The translations under genes and the position numbers were made by a program. Source: Sediminihaliea albiluteola (GTDB taxonomy: Bacteria > Pseudomonadota > Gammaproteobacteria > Pseudomonadales > Halieaceae). From it: DNA of 64,000 nt. Positions 30,407 through 40,413 of this stretch are shown one piece after another. The notes beneath the pieces were generated by a model that did not search any database, was not told the DNA's origin, and saw only the letters and a program-made list of their open reading frames with translations. The DNA lies in contig NZ_JACFXU010000013.1 of NCBI RefSeq assembly GCF_014077625.1, positions 372,001 to 436,000 of the forward strand, given 5' to 3'. Position 1 is the stretch's first letter; every line of letters starts with the position of its first letter.

Positions 30407-31622
30407 TGCTATGCATACCCGAGTCGATCAGCAACTAGAGGATGCCCTAGCAGCAGCCCACCCTGACACCTTGGCGATTCGCGCAGGCATTCAGCGCAGC
30501 CAAGAGGGTGAGCATTCTGAGCCTATTTATGCCACTTCTAGCTATGTCTTTGCATCTGCCGCAGAGGCCGCAGCGCGTTTTTCTGGGGACAGTCCGGGCA
30601 ATGTGTATTCGCGTTATACCAACCCGACAGTGCGCAGTTTTGAACAGCGTATAGCGGCCCTTGAAGGTGGCGAGCAGGCGGTGGGCACAGCTTCCGGTAT
30701 GGCGGCTATTCTCAGCACTTGCATGGCGCTGCTGAAAGCGGGGGACCATGTGATCTGCTCGCGCGATGTCTTTGGCACCACAAGCAATCTTTTTGGCAAG
30801 TACTTAGCCCGCTTTGGTGTGGAAGTGACCACGGTGCCATTATTGGCAATCGATCAATGGCGGGAAGCGCTGCGCCCAGAAACCGCTATGTTATTTCTTG
30901 AAACCCCCTCTAACCCCTTGTGTGAGGTGGCAGATCTAGCGGCTTTTGCACAACTGGCGCGAGACAGTGGTGCTTTACTGGTGGTCGATAATTGTTTCTG
31001 TACACCTGCACTGCAACAGCCCCTGTCCTTAGGCGCCGATATAGTGGTGCATTCAGCCACCAAATTTCTCGATGGTCAGGGTCGCTGTGTAGGTGGCGCA
31101 GTCGTCGGGCGTGAAGAGCTGATTAGCGAAGTACTCGGCTTTCTGCGCACTTGTGGGCCAACTATGAGCCCTTTTAATGCCTGGGTTTTTGTCAAAGGTT
31201 TGGAAACCCTTAGCTTGCGTATGGCAGCTCACAGCCAAAACGCATTAGAGCTAGCTCGCTGGCTTGAACAGCAGGATGTGGTTGAGCGGGTATATTACGC
31301 CGGTCTTGAAAGTCACCCAGGGCACGAACTCGCCGCTCGGCAGCAGTCGGCTTTTGGCGGCGTACTGTCGTTTAAGATCCGCGGCGGACAGGAGGAAGCC
31401 TGGCGCTGCATCGATGGCACGCGCATACTGTCCTTAACTGCCAACTTAGGTGATACTAAATCGACTATTGTGCACCCCGCATCGACCACTCATAGTCGTT
31501 TGAGTGCCCAGCAGCGCAGTGCAACTGGCATCAGCGATAATTTGATTCGAGTGGCGGTGGGGCTAGAGCACGTGGACGATCTTAAAGCAGATCTGCAGCG
31601 GGGGTTTGCCGCTCTTAAGTAA
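30393..31622 (+). CDS. metZ: O-succinylhomoserine sulfhydrylase
   Basis: 409 aa Cys/Met-metabolism PLP enzyme. The PLP lysine is in [22 protein letters not shown], and [34 protein letters not shown] is typical. It makes homocysteine from O-succinylhomoserine and sulfide. The location after purF and the FDGQGR-type loop are as in Pseudomonas MetZ. ATG at 30411 is an alternative start. Confidence 0.93.
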   Translation: MTLPDAMHTRVDQQLEDALAAAHPDTLAIRAGIQRSQEGEHSEPIYATSSYVFASAAEAAARFSGDSPGNVYSRYTNPTVRSFEQRIAALEGGEQAVGTASGMAAILSTCMALLKAGDHVICSRDVFGTTSNLFGKYLARFGVEVTTVPLLAIDQWREALRPETAMLFLETPSNPLCEVADLAAFAQLARDSGALLVVDNCFCTPALQQPLSLGADIVVHSATKFLDGQGRCVGGAVVGREELISEVLGFLRTCGPTMSPFNAWVFVKGLETLSLRMAAHSQNALELARWLEQQDVVERVYYAGLESHPGHELAARQQSAFGGVLSFKIRGGQEEAWRCIDGTRILSLTANLGDTKSTIVHPASTTHSRLSAQQRSATGISDNLIRVAVGLEHVDDLKADLQRGFAALK

Positions 31623-31655
31623 GCCTATACAAAGCTCAATTGGGATAGTGAGTTG

Positions 31656-32585
31656 ATGCAGTTACAAAGTGTGATTGACAGGACCGTATCTGAAATAGGG
31701 CGAGTAGTACTAGGTAAAGAGTTACAGATTCGTTTGGCTCTGTGCTGTTTGTTTGCCCGTGGGCACCTCTTGTTAGAAGACTTGCCAGGTATGGGTAAAA
31801 CTACTTTGTCCCATGCCTTGGCAGATGTCTTAGGCCTGTCTTATCAGCGGGTACAATTTACTAGTGATCTGTTGCCGGCCGATATCCTTGGGGTGTCGGT
31901 CTACGATCGCAATGAGGCCAGTTTCACTTTTCACCCCGGTCCGATCTTCACCCAACTGTTATTAGCCGATGAAATTAATCGCGCTACGCCCCGCACCCAA
32001 AGCGCGCTGCTTGAAGCCATGGCAGAAAGGCAGGTAACGATTGAGGGGCAGACGCGCAAATTACCAGAACCTTTTTTTGTTATCGCCACACAAAATCCGA
32101 TTCATCAATCGGGTACTTACCCTTTGCCTGAATCGCAATTGGATCGTTTTTTGATGCGACTACAGTTGGGCTATCCCACGCCTCAGGCGGAGCGCGAGAT
32201 GCTTCTGCGTCAGAGTCTTGATGGCTCTCTGGGTGAAGCACTTAAACGCTGTATTAGCGAACAAGAGCTAAATCAAATACGCCAAGCCATTGCTGCAATA
32301 CACGTCTCAGATAGTTTGCTGGACTACTTGCAACGACTAGTGGCCTATAGCCGTGAGTCCGCTGAGTTTGCCGTGGGCTTATCTCCGCGCGCTGCTTTGG
32401 CCTTACTCAATTGCGCCCGTGCTTGGGCCCTGATGAGTGATCGCGGGCATGTCGTGCCAGAGGATTTACAGATGGTGCTGCCAGCGGTGGCTGCTCACCG
32501 TGTTGTGCCCAGTGCTGATTATGCCGGTGATGGCATGGCCCTAGTACTGCAAATGCAGCGCAATGTGGATGTCATCCGCCGCTGA
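31656..32585 (+). CDS. MoxR-family AAA ATPase
   Basis: 309 aa. Walker A is in LPGMGKTTLSHALA, Walker B in LLADEINRATPRTQSALLEAM, and ATQNPIHQSGTYPLPESQLDRF is the MoxR sensor region. MoxR ATPases act as chaperones for metal insertion or assembly of partner proteins, usually with a DUF58 protein. The DUF58 and transglutaminase genes follow, making the standard trio. Confidence 0.93.
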   Translation: MQLQSVIDRTVSEIGRVVLGKELQIRLALCCLFARGHLLLEDLPGMGKTTLSHALADVLGLSYQRVQFTSDLLPADILGVSVYDRNEASFTFHPGPIFTQLLLADEINRATPRTQSALLEAMAERQVTIEGQTRKLPEPFFVIATQNPIHQSGTYPLPESQLDRFLMRLQLGYPTPQAEREMLLRQSLDGSLGEALKRCISEQELNQIRQAIAAIHVSDSLLDYLQRLVAYSRESAEFAVGLSPRAALALLNCARAWALMSDRGHVVPEDLQMVLPAVAAHRVVPSADYAGDGMALVLQMQRNVDVIRR

Positions 32586-32595
32586 GGGCCAATCA

Positions 32596-33660
32596 ATGCG
32601 CTCACAGCCTAAGTTTATTACGCGTTACCCTCAGGTATTGGCTCGACGCTTTTCGTCATGGCTGAGTCGCAGAATCCCTCCAGCTCGCAGTGTCACTCTG
32701 AATCAGAAAGGTATTTTCATTATGCCTTCCCGGGTTGGCTTTTTGTTCTTTATAGTTCTGTTGGTGATGTTGTTAGCCGCCATCAACTATCAGAATAATA
32801 TGGCTTACGCCCTGACTTTTTTGCTCGCCACGCTGTTTGTGATTGGCATCTTGCATACCTACGCCAATCTCTCTGGCTTGACGATTCATGCAGTGCAGGC
32901 AATGCCTGCCTATCCTGGACAGCGCAGCCGCTTCGACTTGCGACTGGAGCGGGGCAGTGATCGGCCGCGCTTTGCATTGCGCTTGTGCTGGCCAGATAGC
33001 AGCGAGCACTTGCTCAACTTACAGGACGCTGAAAGTGTTTCCTTAAGCTTATTTTGCACAGTGGGGAAGCGCGGTTGGCACCATCCGGGCCGGCTGTTAG
33101 TGGAGTCAAGTTACCCCTTGGGCCTGCTGCGCTGTTGGACCTGGGTGGATTTAGATCTAAGGGCCATGGTCTACCCTCAGCCCATAGCCAGTCCCGAGCC
33201 ATCTGAGCGGGTCCCTGGAGGCGGCGCAACAAATAGTGCAGCGCTACTTGATAGTGATGATTTTTTTGGTTTTCGAGATTATCGACTGGGTGATTCTTTG
33301 TCTCAGCTGCACTGGAAAGCTTATGCCAAAGGGCATGGCCTAAAAAGTAAACAGTATGCCAGTTACGCCCAGCGCAGCCTGTGGTTGAATTGGGATAGTT
33401 TTGCTGGACTAGCTACTGAGCAGCGTCTTTCACATTTGTGTTTTTGGGCACTTGAGTTTGATCGACAGCAAGCGCTCTACGGCCTGCGTTTACCCGGAGT
33501 GTTGTTAGCGCCAGCCAGTGGTGAGCGACAGCTGGAAAAGGTGCTGAGCGCATTGGCGCTCTATGGCCAAGATGAGCCGAGTGATTCGCTCTCGGTTGTG
33601 AGGCCCGATAGACCAAAGCCTAGCGCCAAGCGGGAATCTCTTGGGGAGCCAGACTGTTGA
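32596..33660 (+). CDS. DUF58 domain protein
   Basis: 354 aa. Two TM helices near residues 45-85 (FLFFIVLLVMLLAAINYQNNMAYALTFLLATL region) precede a DUF58 domain with the diagnostic FRDYRLGDSLSQLHWKAYAKGHGLKSKQYA. ATG at 32596, with GAGGG 8 nt upstream, is preferred; the frame can extend to 32563 inside moxR. The stop overlaps the TTG start of the transglutaminase gene. Confidence 0.9.
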   Translation: MRSQPKFITRYPQVLARRFSSWLSRRIPPARSVTLNQKGIFIMPSRVGFLFFIVLLVMLLAAINYQNNMAYALTFLLATLFVIGILHTYANLSGLTIHAVQAMPAYPGQRSRFDLRLERGSDRPRFALRLCWPDSSEHLLNLQDAESVSLSLFCTVGKRGWHHPGRLLVESSYPLGLLRCWTWVDLDLRAMVYPQPIASPEPSERVPGGGATNSAALLDSDDFFGFRDYRLGDSLSQLHWKAYAKGHGLKSKQYASYAQRSLWLNWDSFAGLATEQRLSHLCFWALEFDRQQALYGLRLPGVLLAPASGERQLEKVLSALALYGQDEPSDSLSVVRPDRPKPSAKRESLGEPDC

Positions 33661-35702
33661 GCGTTTTGCAGCAAGTGCCGCGCAATGCGCTAGTGTGGCT
33701 AATTATCAGCATGTTTGCGCTGCTTATTCCACATCTAGAGCGAATTCCTTTTTGGGTAATAGCGCTGTACATACTCAGCGCGACTTGGCGCTTTATGGTG
33801 CATCGGGGCCGCTGGTCCTTTCCCGCTCGCAGCATGCGCTTAGTGCTAGTTGTCCTGTCCTTCGCCGGAATCTATTTTAGCTATGGCAGTTTCCTAGCTC
33901 TGGAATCGACGGTAGCCCTTTTACTGACGGCCTATGCCCTGAAGCTGCTCGAGTTAGTGCGGCGGCAAGATGCCTATGTGCTACTTTTTCTCGGTTATTT
34001 TGTGTGTACAACTGAATTTCTATTCAGCCAAGATCTGCTGATCGTTTTGTACTCACTATTGAACGTTTTACTTATCACCACAGCACTAGTGGCACTGCAT
34101 CAACCGGCACAACAAGTATTTCACTTTGGCTCTTTGCGTTATGCCGGGATTATGCTGCTACAGGCTTTTCCATTGATGTTGGTGTTGTTCTTTTTGTTTC
34201 CCCGTATTGAGCCACTGTGGACTGTGCCGATTAAAAGCCATGCCGCTCGTACTGGCGTTAGCGACTTTATGCGGCCCGGTGATATTTCGCGTTTAAGCCA
34301 ATCTGATGAGGTGGCCTTTAGAGTGCAGTTTGATGGCGAGATACCGCCGCCTGCAGAGCTCTACTGGCGAGGCTTAGTGTTTAGCCGCTTACAAGACGGG
34401 GCCTGGTCAAGTATACCGAGCTACGCTATTCCGGCCCAAGAGCGAGCTGCGCCCAGGCTTGAAACCAAGGGCGAGGCACTGCGCTACACAGTCTTGATGA
34501 GACCTACCCAGCAGCCATGGTTATATAGTTTGCGCTATGCGCGCTCCAGCGATGCCGCTGTCATCGAATCGGCTGACTTTCGTTTATATTCCTCGGTCGA
34601 TCTTGAAGATCAGTATCGCTACCAGGTGAACTCTTGGCCGCAGACTGTGCTGGATCAGGACTTGTCAGCTTGGCGTCGGCGCAGCGAATTGCAACTGCCT
34701 GATGACAGCAATCCACGCAGCCGAAGACTAGCTCAGCAAATGCGTAGCAATAGCGCCAGCGATGCTGAGTTTGTGGCAGAAGTACTAGCGATGTTTCGTC
34801 AGCAGCCCTTTGTTTATACCCTGCAGCCGCCTTTGCTCGGCGAGCAGCCGATGGATGATTTCTTATTCAATAGCCGTCGCGGTTTTTGTGAACATTACGC
34901 TTATGCCTTTACGCTAATGATGCGCGCTGCGGGTATCCCTGCGCGGGTGGTTGCCGGCTATCAAGGCGGGGAAGTTAATCCACTCAACCGCACTGTTATC
35001 GTCCATCAGTTTGATGCTCATGCCTGGGCTGAGGTGTGGTTGGAGGGCGAGGGTTGGCGCCGAGTAGACCCCACAGCTGCGGTTTCACCCGATCGTATCG
35101 AGTTGGGCCTGGAACAGGCGATGGCCGCCGAAGGGAGTTTTTTGTCGGACTCACCCTTATCGCCGCTGCGTTATCGGAGTATTTCTTGGCTTAATTCCTT
35201 GCGTCTGCGCTACGACGCAATGAGTTACCGCTGGCAGTCTTGGGTTGTTGGCTTTGACAGCGAGCGGCAGTTTAGCTTGCTGGAAAGTGTTATGGGGCGA
35301 CTGACAGCGCAAAAATTTATCGCTGTCTTTGTCGGCAGTGGACTTCTGGTTTTGCTGCCGACAGCTTGGCTACTGCTGCGCAAGCGGCGGGTATCAGCCA
35401 CAGACCCTATAGATCAGCTGTATTTGTCCTGTTGCCAGGCGCTGTCTGCTAAGGGACTAGAGCGTTTTAGCGGAGAAGCGCCAGCCGACTTTGCTCAGCG
35501 TGCGGCACAGGCTCTGCCCCATGCCGCAGAAGCGATAGAGAGTATGACAAAGGTTTATAGTGGCTGGGTTTATGGGCCTCGGGCCGAGGGTGCTGAGAGT
35601 GAGGCACTGCGGCAAATGCGTTTAGCCCGCACAGACTTAATTCGTGCACTGTCAACAAGGTCTCGCGCCGCTGCCGCTCCGAGTGAAGCGCCACAGGGCT
35701 AA
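33657..35702 (+). CDS. tgpA: TgpA-type transglutaminase-like membrane protein (DUF3488)
   Basis: 681 aa, TTG start overlapping the DUF58 stop. About five N-terminal TM helices are followed by a periplasmic transglutaminase domain with an intact triad: Cys411 in RRGFCEHYAY, His455 in FDAHAWAEVW and Asp471 in RRVDPTAAV. A further TM helix (VFVGSGLLVLLPTAWLLL) and a DUF4129-like C terminus close the protein. P. aeruginosa TgpA is an essential inner-membrane protein with the same layout. Confidence 0.92.
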   Translation: MSVLQQVPRNALVWLIISMFALLIPHLERIPFWVIALYILSATWRFMVHRGRWSFPARSMRLVLVVLSFAGIYFSYGSFLALESTVALLLTAYALKLLELVRRQDAYVLLFLGYFVCTTEFLFSQDLLIVLYSLLNVLLITTALVALHQPAQQVFHFGSLRYAGIMLLQAFPLMLVLFFLFPRIEPLWTVPIKSHAARTGVSDFMRPGDISRLSQSDEVAFRVQFDGEIPPPAELYWRGLVFSRLQDGAWSSIPSYAIPAQERAAPRLETKGEALRYTVLMRPTQQPWLYSLRYARSSDAAVIESADFRLYSSVDLEDQYRYQVNSWPQTVLDQDLSAWRRRSELQLPDDSNPRSRRLAQQMRSNSASDAEFVAEVLAMFRQQPFVYTLQPPLLGEQPMDDFLFNSRRGFCEHYAYAFTLMMRAAGIPARVVAGYQGGEVNPLNRTVIVHQFDAHAWAEVWLEGEGWRRVDPTAAVSPDRIELGLEQAMAAEGSFLSDSPLSPLRYRSISWLNSLRLRYDAMSYRWQSWVVGFDSERQFSLLESVMGRLTAQKFIAVFVGSGLLVLLPTAWLLLRKRRVSATDPIDQLYLSCCQALSAKGLERFSGEAPADFAQRAAQALPHAAEAIESMTKVYSGWVYGPRAEGAESEALRQMRLARTDLIRALSTRSRAAAAPSEAPQG

Positions 35703-35713
35703 TTAGTACTGGC

Positions 35714-36847
35714 TCAGCTCTTAGCCGCTGAGCTGATGACCACCACTGAGCGTAGCCGGCTACTGCCAAAGCGGCTCATGGCATTAAAGTTATCTCGAGC
35801 AATTGGCAGGTGCTGGCAATCGAGTGCGCTGCGCGCGTCTTCGTCCTGCATCGATGCCGTTGAGGTGTCACCGCGGTCGGGGTCATGGACATATAAGCAG
35901 CGATCATCATAACCACTCATTACCACCCAGTGAGGGGCTTTCATGCTGTCCATGCGGTAAGTAGAGATTAGAATCAGCACATTGGCGCCGCTTTGAAAGT
36001 GGTCAATGACTTGTTGTTGGTCCATGTCTTCATAGTGCACGGGCAGCGCCGCTGCCTCGCACTGTGATACAAAACTCTCGTGGGCGATGCGCATCACACG
36101 CTTCTTGTTTTCATCGCGCACCCCATCTAAAAACAGCGGCCCTGGGTTGTTAATCCAGGCCTGGGCATAAAAACCACGGCGCTGTGCCGCTAGTGCCAAG
36201 CCCAGCGGGTGGCAGCCACCGTGACCTGAGGTCATAAACACAGTGGTAGCTTCGCGCCACAGCTGAATTTCATCCTCTGGGCTGGGTTGATAGTCTCCAG
36301 GCAGCCCAGCCATGGCCATCATCAGCGCGCTGGGGCCACAGGTAAAAGCAGTGGTCTGGGCTAGCCAGGGTAGCGTGCGGCTATCGCCAGAAGGTGTATA
36401 GGGGTGGATGCACTTTTCCATGCGCAGCGCTGGACCGTGATCTTCGTAATAATCCTCGTAGAGACCAAACTGCTTGTAGCCTAGCTTTTTATAGAGCGTG
36501 ATAGCAGCGTAGTTGGTGCTAGCAACTTCTAGTCGTAAATAGATGGATCCGGCATCACGGGCGCCGTCTTCGGAGGCTTTGATCAGTTTTTCAGCCAGCC
36601 CCTGACCTCTAGCTGAAGGCGCCACTGCCAGTGAGTAGAGTCGTGCCAGATGTGTACCGCGGCGCAAGGTTACCAACGCATAGGCAGAGACCTGCTGCTC
36701 AATTAGTGCTACGGTAAACACACAGTCGGGGTGGCTTAACCAGCGGCGAAAGCTTCGGCGACTGATGCGGTCAGTGGCAAAGCAGCTTGATTCCAGTTCC
36801 AGTAGGGCGCTAAGGTCCTTGCTTTGCGCGGGGCGAATTTCAATCAT
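35714..36847 (-). CDS. GNAT acetyltransferase fused to a C39-like peptidase domain
   Basis: 377 aa. Residues 1-150 are a RimI-like GNAT domain with the acetyl-CoA loop SLAVAPSARGQGLAEKLI. Residues ~160-360 are a C39-like papain fold with Cys170 in TTAFTCGPSALMMAM, His in APHWVVMSGYDD and Asp in YVHDPDRGD. This fusion is known and is often found beside a RimK-like ATP-grasp ligase, which is absent here. It may modify and cut a small peptide, but the substrate is unknown. It converges with tgpA. Confidence 0.85.
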   Translation of the reverse strand: MIEIRPAQSKDLSALLELESSCFATDRISRRSFRRWLSHPDCVFTVALIEQQVSAYALVTLRRGTHLARLYSLAVAPSARGQGLAEKLIKASEDGARDAGSIYLRLEVASTNYAAITLYKKLGYKQFGLYEDYYEDHGPALRMEKCIHPYTPSGDSRTLPWLAQTTAFTCGPSALMMAMAGLPGDYQPSPEDEIQLWREATTVFMTSGHGGCHPLGLALAAQRRGFYAQAWINNPGPLFLDGVRDENKKRVMRIAHESFVSQCEAAALPVHYEDMDQQQVIDHFQSGANVLILISTYRMDSMKAPHWVVMSGYDDRCLYVHDPDRGDTSTASMQDEDARSALDCQHLPIARDNFNAMSRFGSSRLRSVVVISSAAKS

Positions 36848-37221
36848 CTGGCTTGGATTCTGTGGCGGTTAGAGCTTGGACTATAGCCTGTTAGGGTGCT
36901 CGGTATCCAGTGAATCCATACTGTAAAAAAGCAGCTTTGTAAGTGCTAATAATTACCGTCATGGAGGCCTAAATAGTGCTTGCCTTATCGTATTCTCAGT
37001 CTAGAATTCACGCCGTTTCATACCCTACCAGGATTGTATGTTTCCAATATCATAGCGTTGTGCCCGGAAGCCTTGGCGATACCGGTGCAGTGTACAAAAA
37101 ATACCGGATTATCGAGGACTTATGGCCGTGCTGAACCCTGCAGTTTTTCCGTGGTCGAACGCTTTATGCGTCAACGGACTGTCTTATATAAATCGAGCTC
37201 CCTATCAGGGAGGGCTCTATC
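36848..37221. other. speA upstream region
   Basis: A 374-nt gap between the divergent GNAT/C39 gene and speA. It holds the leader ORF listed separately (37122-37232). The long distance from the GNAT/C39 start leaves room for a structured leader; I see no confident promoter or known riboswitch. Confidence 0.5.
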
Positions 37222-37232
37222 ATGAATGCTAA
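37122..37232 (+). CDS. Possible 36-residue leader peptide overlapping speA
   Basis: A small ORF with its own ribosome site (GAGGA four bases before the ATG region) that ends 11 bases inside speA, so it would be translationally coupled to it. The core reads PWSNALCVNGLSYINRAPYQ. speA's own GGAGGG lies within this ORF, so ribosomes on the leader would cover it. E. coli also has a small protein gene, yqgB (43 aa), just upstream of speA; resemblance to it is faint. Treat as a candidate regulatory peptide. Confidence 0.5.
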   Translation: MAVLNPAVFPWSNALCVNGLSYINRAPYQGGLYHEC

Positions 37233-39150
37233 CATTTCCAAAGCAGCCGAAGCTTGGGACGCGGAAGATAGCAGCGATCTCTATGGTATTGATGCCTGGG
37301 GCGCTGGTTACTATTCGGTATCCTCTCAAGGTGATGTTCAGGTCAATGTTGACCACGACGGCGAAACTGTCTCGGTATCGCTAATGGACATTGTGTCCGG
37401 AATGCGCGGCCGGCAGTTGGATATGCCTGTGGTGCTGCGGGTGCGCAATGTCCTAGACGACCGTATTGCCACTCTCAATGAGTCCTTTGCTAGTGCCATA
37501 GAGCAGGGCGGTTATAACAATGTTTACCGCGCTGTGTTTCCTATCAAGGTGAACCAGCAGTGTCATGTGATTGAAGAGATTGCCGACTATGGGCGCCGTT
37601 ATAACCACGGTTTCGAGGCTGGCAGCAAAGCTGAGCTTATTATTGCCCTGAGTCAATTGCGCGATGTGGAAACCCTTGTGGTTTGCAATGGCTATAAAGA
37701 CGCCGAGTTTATCGACCTAGGCCTCTACGCCCGGCGCATGGGCTATCCGGTGTTTTTTGTGCTGGAGTCACTGCATGAGCTGCGTCTCATCATCGAGCGC
37801 AGCCGTGCTCTGGACGTCGAGCCGCTGATTGGTGTCCGGATGCGCAGTTCGGTGAAAGTAGATGGCCATTGGAGTCAGGACAGCGGGGATCGCTCGATCT
37901 TTGGTCTCTCTACCACGGCCTTGTTGCAAGTGGTCACTGAGTTGCGTGAAGTGGGCATGTTGCACTGTCTACAGATGCTGCACTGTCACTTGGGTTCGCA
38001 GGTTCCAAACATTCGCAATGTGCGCAGTGGCGTGCTGGAAGCCTGCCATATTTACGCGGGACTGATTGCTGAAGGCGCCCCTATGGGCTACTTGGACCTG
38101 GGCGGCGGTTTGGCGGTGGATTATGAGGGTGCCAGTGCCAATAGCACTCACAGCATGAACTACCAACTCGACGAATACTGCGTCAATATCGTTGAAAGTG
38201 TGCGTGAAACCCTCGATCCCTTGAATATTGCGCACCCTGTGTTGGTGTCGGAATCAGGGCGGGCAACCGTGGCCTATTCGTCGATATTGCTGTTTAATAT
38301 TCTCGACGTGCGCGATAGCCAGCCGGGCGCGATACCCGAGCAACCGCCCGAGGGCAGTTCTGAATTTATCGGACACTTGCTGGACGTGCTGCAGCGTGTA
38401 TCGCCAGATAGCTTCCAAGAGTGTTACAACGACGCGCTGTTTTACCGCGACGAGTTGCGCGAGCTGTTTTACCGCGGACGGGCCACTTTGCGCGACCGGG
38501 CCTTGGCTGAAGATATTTGTTTGGCAGTGATGCAGCGCATCGCCAAACTGCTGCCAGAACTGGAGCGAGTGCCGCCGGAGCTAGAGTCTCTGCCAGAACA
38601 GTTATCGGACATTTACTACGCTAACTTCAGTTTGTTCCAGTCGCTGCCGGATATCTGGGCTATTGATCAAGTGTTTCCGATTATGCCGATTCACCGCCTG
38701 CAGGAGCAGCCTACCCGAGAGGGGATATTGGCCGACCTCACCTGCGACTGCGATGGGCGGATTGCCAACTTCAGTCTGCCCTCTGGACCGAGCACTACCT
38801 TGCCGCTGCACGCTTTGCGTGAAGGCGAAGAGTATTACGTCGGTGTTTTTCTGGTGGGGGCTTATCAGGAAACTCTGGGTGATTTACACAACCTATTTGG
38901 CGATACCAATGTGGTCAATGTATCGGTTAATGCGGACGGTAGTTTTGACTTTGTGGGTGAGTTGCAGGGCGATAGCATCGCCGACGTTTTGAGTTACGTA
39001 GAGTACGAACCCAAGCACATGCAGGAACAGTTCCGCCAAGTGGCGGAAGAGGCGGTGCGTTCAGGCCGCATCACACTTGAGCAGCGACAGAGCATACTCA
39101 GTGCGTTTCGCGATAGCCTGCAAGGCTATACCTATTTTGAACACCACTGA
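37222..39150 (+). CDS. speA: Biosynthetic arginine decarboxylase
   Basis: 642 aa PLP enzyme of the alanine-racemase-fold family that makes agmatine from arginine, the first step to putrescine. The PLP lysine is in RAVFPIKVNQQ, GGGLAVDYEG binds the cofactor phosphate, and CDCDGRI near residue 515 holds the reactive Cys region. GGAGGG lies 7 nt before the ATG. The two following genes build spermidine from the putrescine. Confidence 0.96.
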   Translation: MNANISKAAEAWDAEDSSDLYGIDAWGAGYYSVSSQGDVQVNVDHDGETVSVSLMDIVSGMRGRQLDMPVVLRVRNVLDDRIATLNESFASAIEQGGYNNVYRAVFPIKVNQQCHVIEEIADYGRRYNHGFEAGSKAELIIALSQLRDVETLVVCNGYKDAEFIDLGLYARRMGYPVFFVLESLHELRLIIERSRALDVEPLIGVRMRSSVKVDGHWSQDSGDRSIFGLSTTALLQVVTELREVGMLHCLQMLHCHLGSQVPNIRNVRSGVLEACHIYAGLIAEGAPMGYLDLGGGLAVDYEGASANSTHSMNYQLDEYCVNIVESVRETLDPLNIAHPVLVSESGRATVAYSSILLFNILDVRDSQPGAIPEQPPEGSSEFIGHLLDVLQRVSPDSFQECYNDALFYRDELRELFYRGRATLRDRALAEDICLAVMQRIAKLLPELERVPPELESLPEQLSDIYYANFSLFQSLPDIWAIDQVFPIMPIHRLQEQPTREGILADLTCDCDGRIANFSLPSGPSTTLPLHALREGEEYYVGVFLVGAYQETLGDLHNLFGDTNVVNVSVNADGSFDFVGELQGDSIADVLSYVEYEPKHMQEQFRQVAEEAVRSGRITLEQRQSILSAFRDSLQGYTYFEHH

Positions 39151-39192
39151 TACAGTGTTGATATTTATCAGATTACAAGCTGAGGAGAATTC

Positions 39193-40413
39193 ATGTCTAA
39201 GGTCATGATCATAGGCGCCGGCGGAGTCGGTGGAGTTGTTGCGCACAAATGTGCGCAACTGCCAGAGGTGTTTAGCGAAATCGTATTAGCTAGTCGTACC
39301 GAAGCGCGCTGTAAGGCGATAGCGGAGCAATTGCCCCGGCCGGTGAAAACCCTGCAGGTCGATGCAGATAATGTCGATGAGCTGAGCGCGGTATTAAAAG
39401 CTGAGCAACCAGAGCTGGTCATTAACGTGGCACTGCCTTATCAGGACTTGTCGATCATGGACGCCTGCTTGAACGCCGGTGTTCACTACCTTGATACCGC
39501 TAACTACGAGCCACCGGAAACGGCTAAATTCGAATACCACTGGCAGTGGGCTTATCACGATCGCTTTGTAGAGGCCGGTCTGACTGCGCTGCTTGGCAGT
39601 GGCTTTGATCCCGGCGCGACCAATATGTTTACGGCCTACCTAGCAAAGCACTATTTCGATGAGATTGAAGAGCTAGACATTATTGACGTCAATGGTGGAG
39701 ACCACGGTTACCCCTTTGCCACTAACTTCAACCCAGAGATTAATATTCGCGAAGTCAGTGCCGAGTGCCGACACTGGGAAGACGGCGAGTTTGTAACTAC
39801 CCCAGCCATGTCGAAGATGGCCCGCTTTGAATGTCCGGAAAATGTGGGTAGCTACAATATTTATCGCATGTATCACGAAGAGCTGGAGTCTTTGTCCAAG
39901 CATTTTCCTTCGCTTAAGCGCGCCCAGTTCTGGATGAGCTTTGGCGACAGCTACCTGAAACATTTGGAAGTCTTAGAAAATGTGGGCATGACAGGCATCG
40001 AGCCAGTGGAATACGAAGGCCAGCAGATTGTGCCAATTCAGTTCTTGGCTAAGTTGCTGCCAGATCCATCGACTTTGGGGCCGCGGACTAAAGGTAAAAC
40101 CTGCATAGGCACTATTGTACGCGGGCGTAAAGATGGTCAGGAAAAGGTCATGTACTTATACAATATCTGCGACCACCAAGAATGCTATGAGGAAGTTAAA
40201 TCTCAGGCTATTTCCTATACCACTGGTGTGCCGGCGATGATTGGCGCCAAGATGATCTTGGAAGGTCACTGGAAGCGGCCCGGTGTATGGAATATGGAAC
40301 AGTGTGATCCAGATCCGTTTATGGCAGATATGAACCGCTATGGCTTGCCTTGGCAGGTGGTAGAGCTGGATCCAAACTTCCGTTTGGACGTGCAAAAAGG
40401 ACAAGAACTGTAA
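39193..40413 (+). CDS. Carboxynorspermidine/carboxyspermidine dehydrogenase (saccharopine dehydrogenase fold)
   Basis: 406 aa. The Rossmann motif MIIGAGGVGGVVAHKCA binds NADPH, and the catalytic domain has GSGFDPGATNMFTAYLAKHYFDEI. It condenses aspartate semialdehyde with putrescine (or diaminopropane) to give carboxyspermidine. The next gene, nspC, starts on the base after its stop. Together with speA this is the alternative polyamine pathway known from Vibrio and Campylobacter relatives. GAGGAG precedes the ATG. Confidence 0.92.
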   Translation: MSKVMIIGAGGVGGVVAHKCAQLPEVFSEIVLASRTEARCKAIAEQLPRPVKTLQVDADNVDELSAVLKAEQPELVINVALPYQDLSIMDACLNAGVHYLDTANYEPPETAKFEYHWQWAYHDRFVEAGLTALLGSGFDPGATNMFTAYLAKHYFDEIEELDIIDVNGGDHGYPFATNFNPEINIREVSAECRHWEDGEFVTTPAMSKMARFECPENVGSYNIYRMYHEELESLSKHFPSLKRAQFWMSFGDSYLKHLEVLENVGMTGIEPVEYEGQQIVPIQFLAKLLPDPSTLGPRTKGKTCIGTIVRGRKDGQEKVMYLYNICDHQECYEEVKSQAISYTTGVPAMIGAKMILEGHWKRPGVWNMEQCDPDPFMADMNRYGLPWQVVELDPNFRLDVQKGQEL

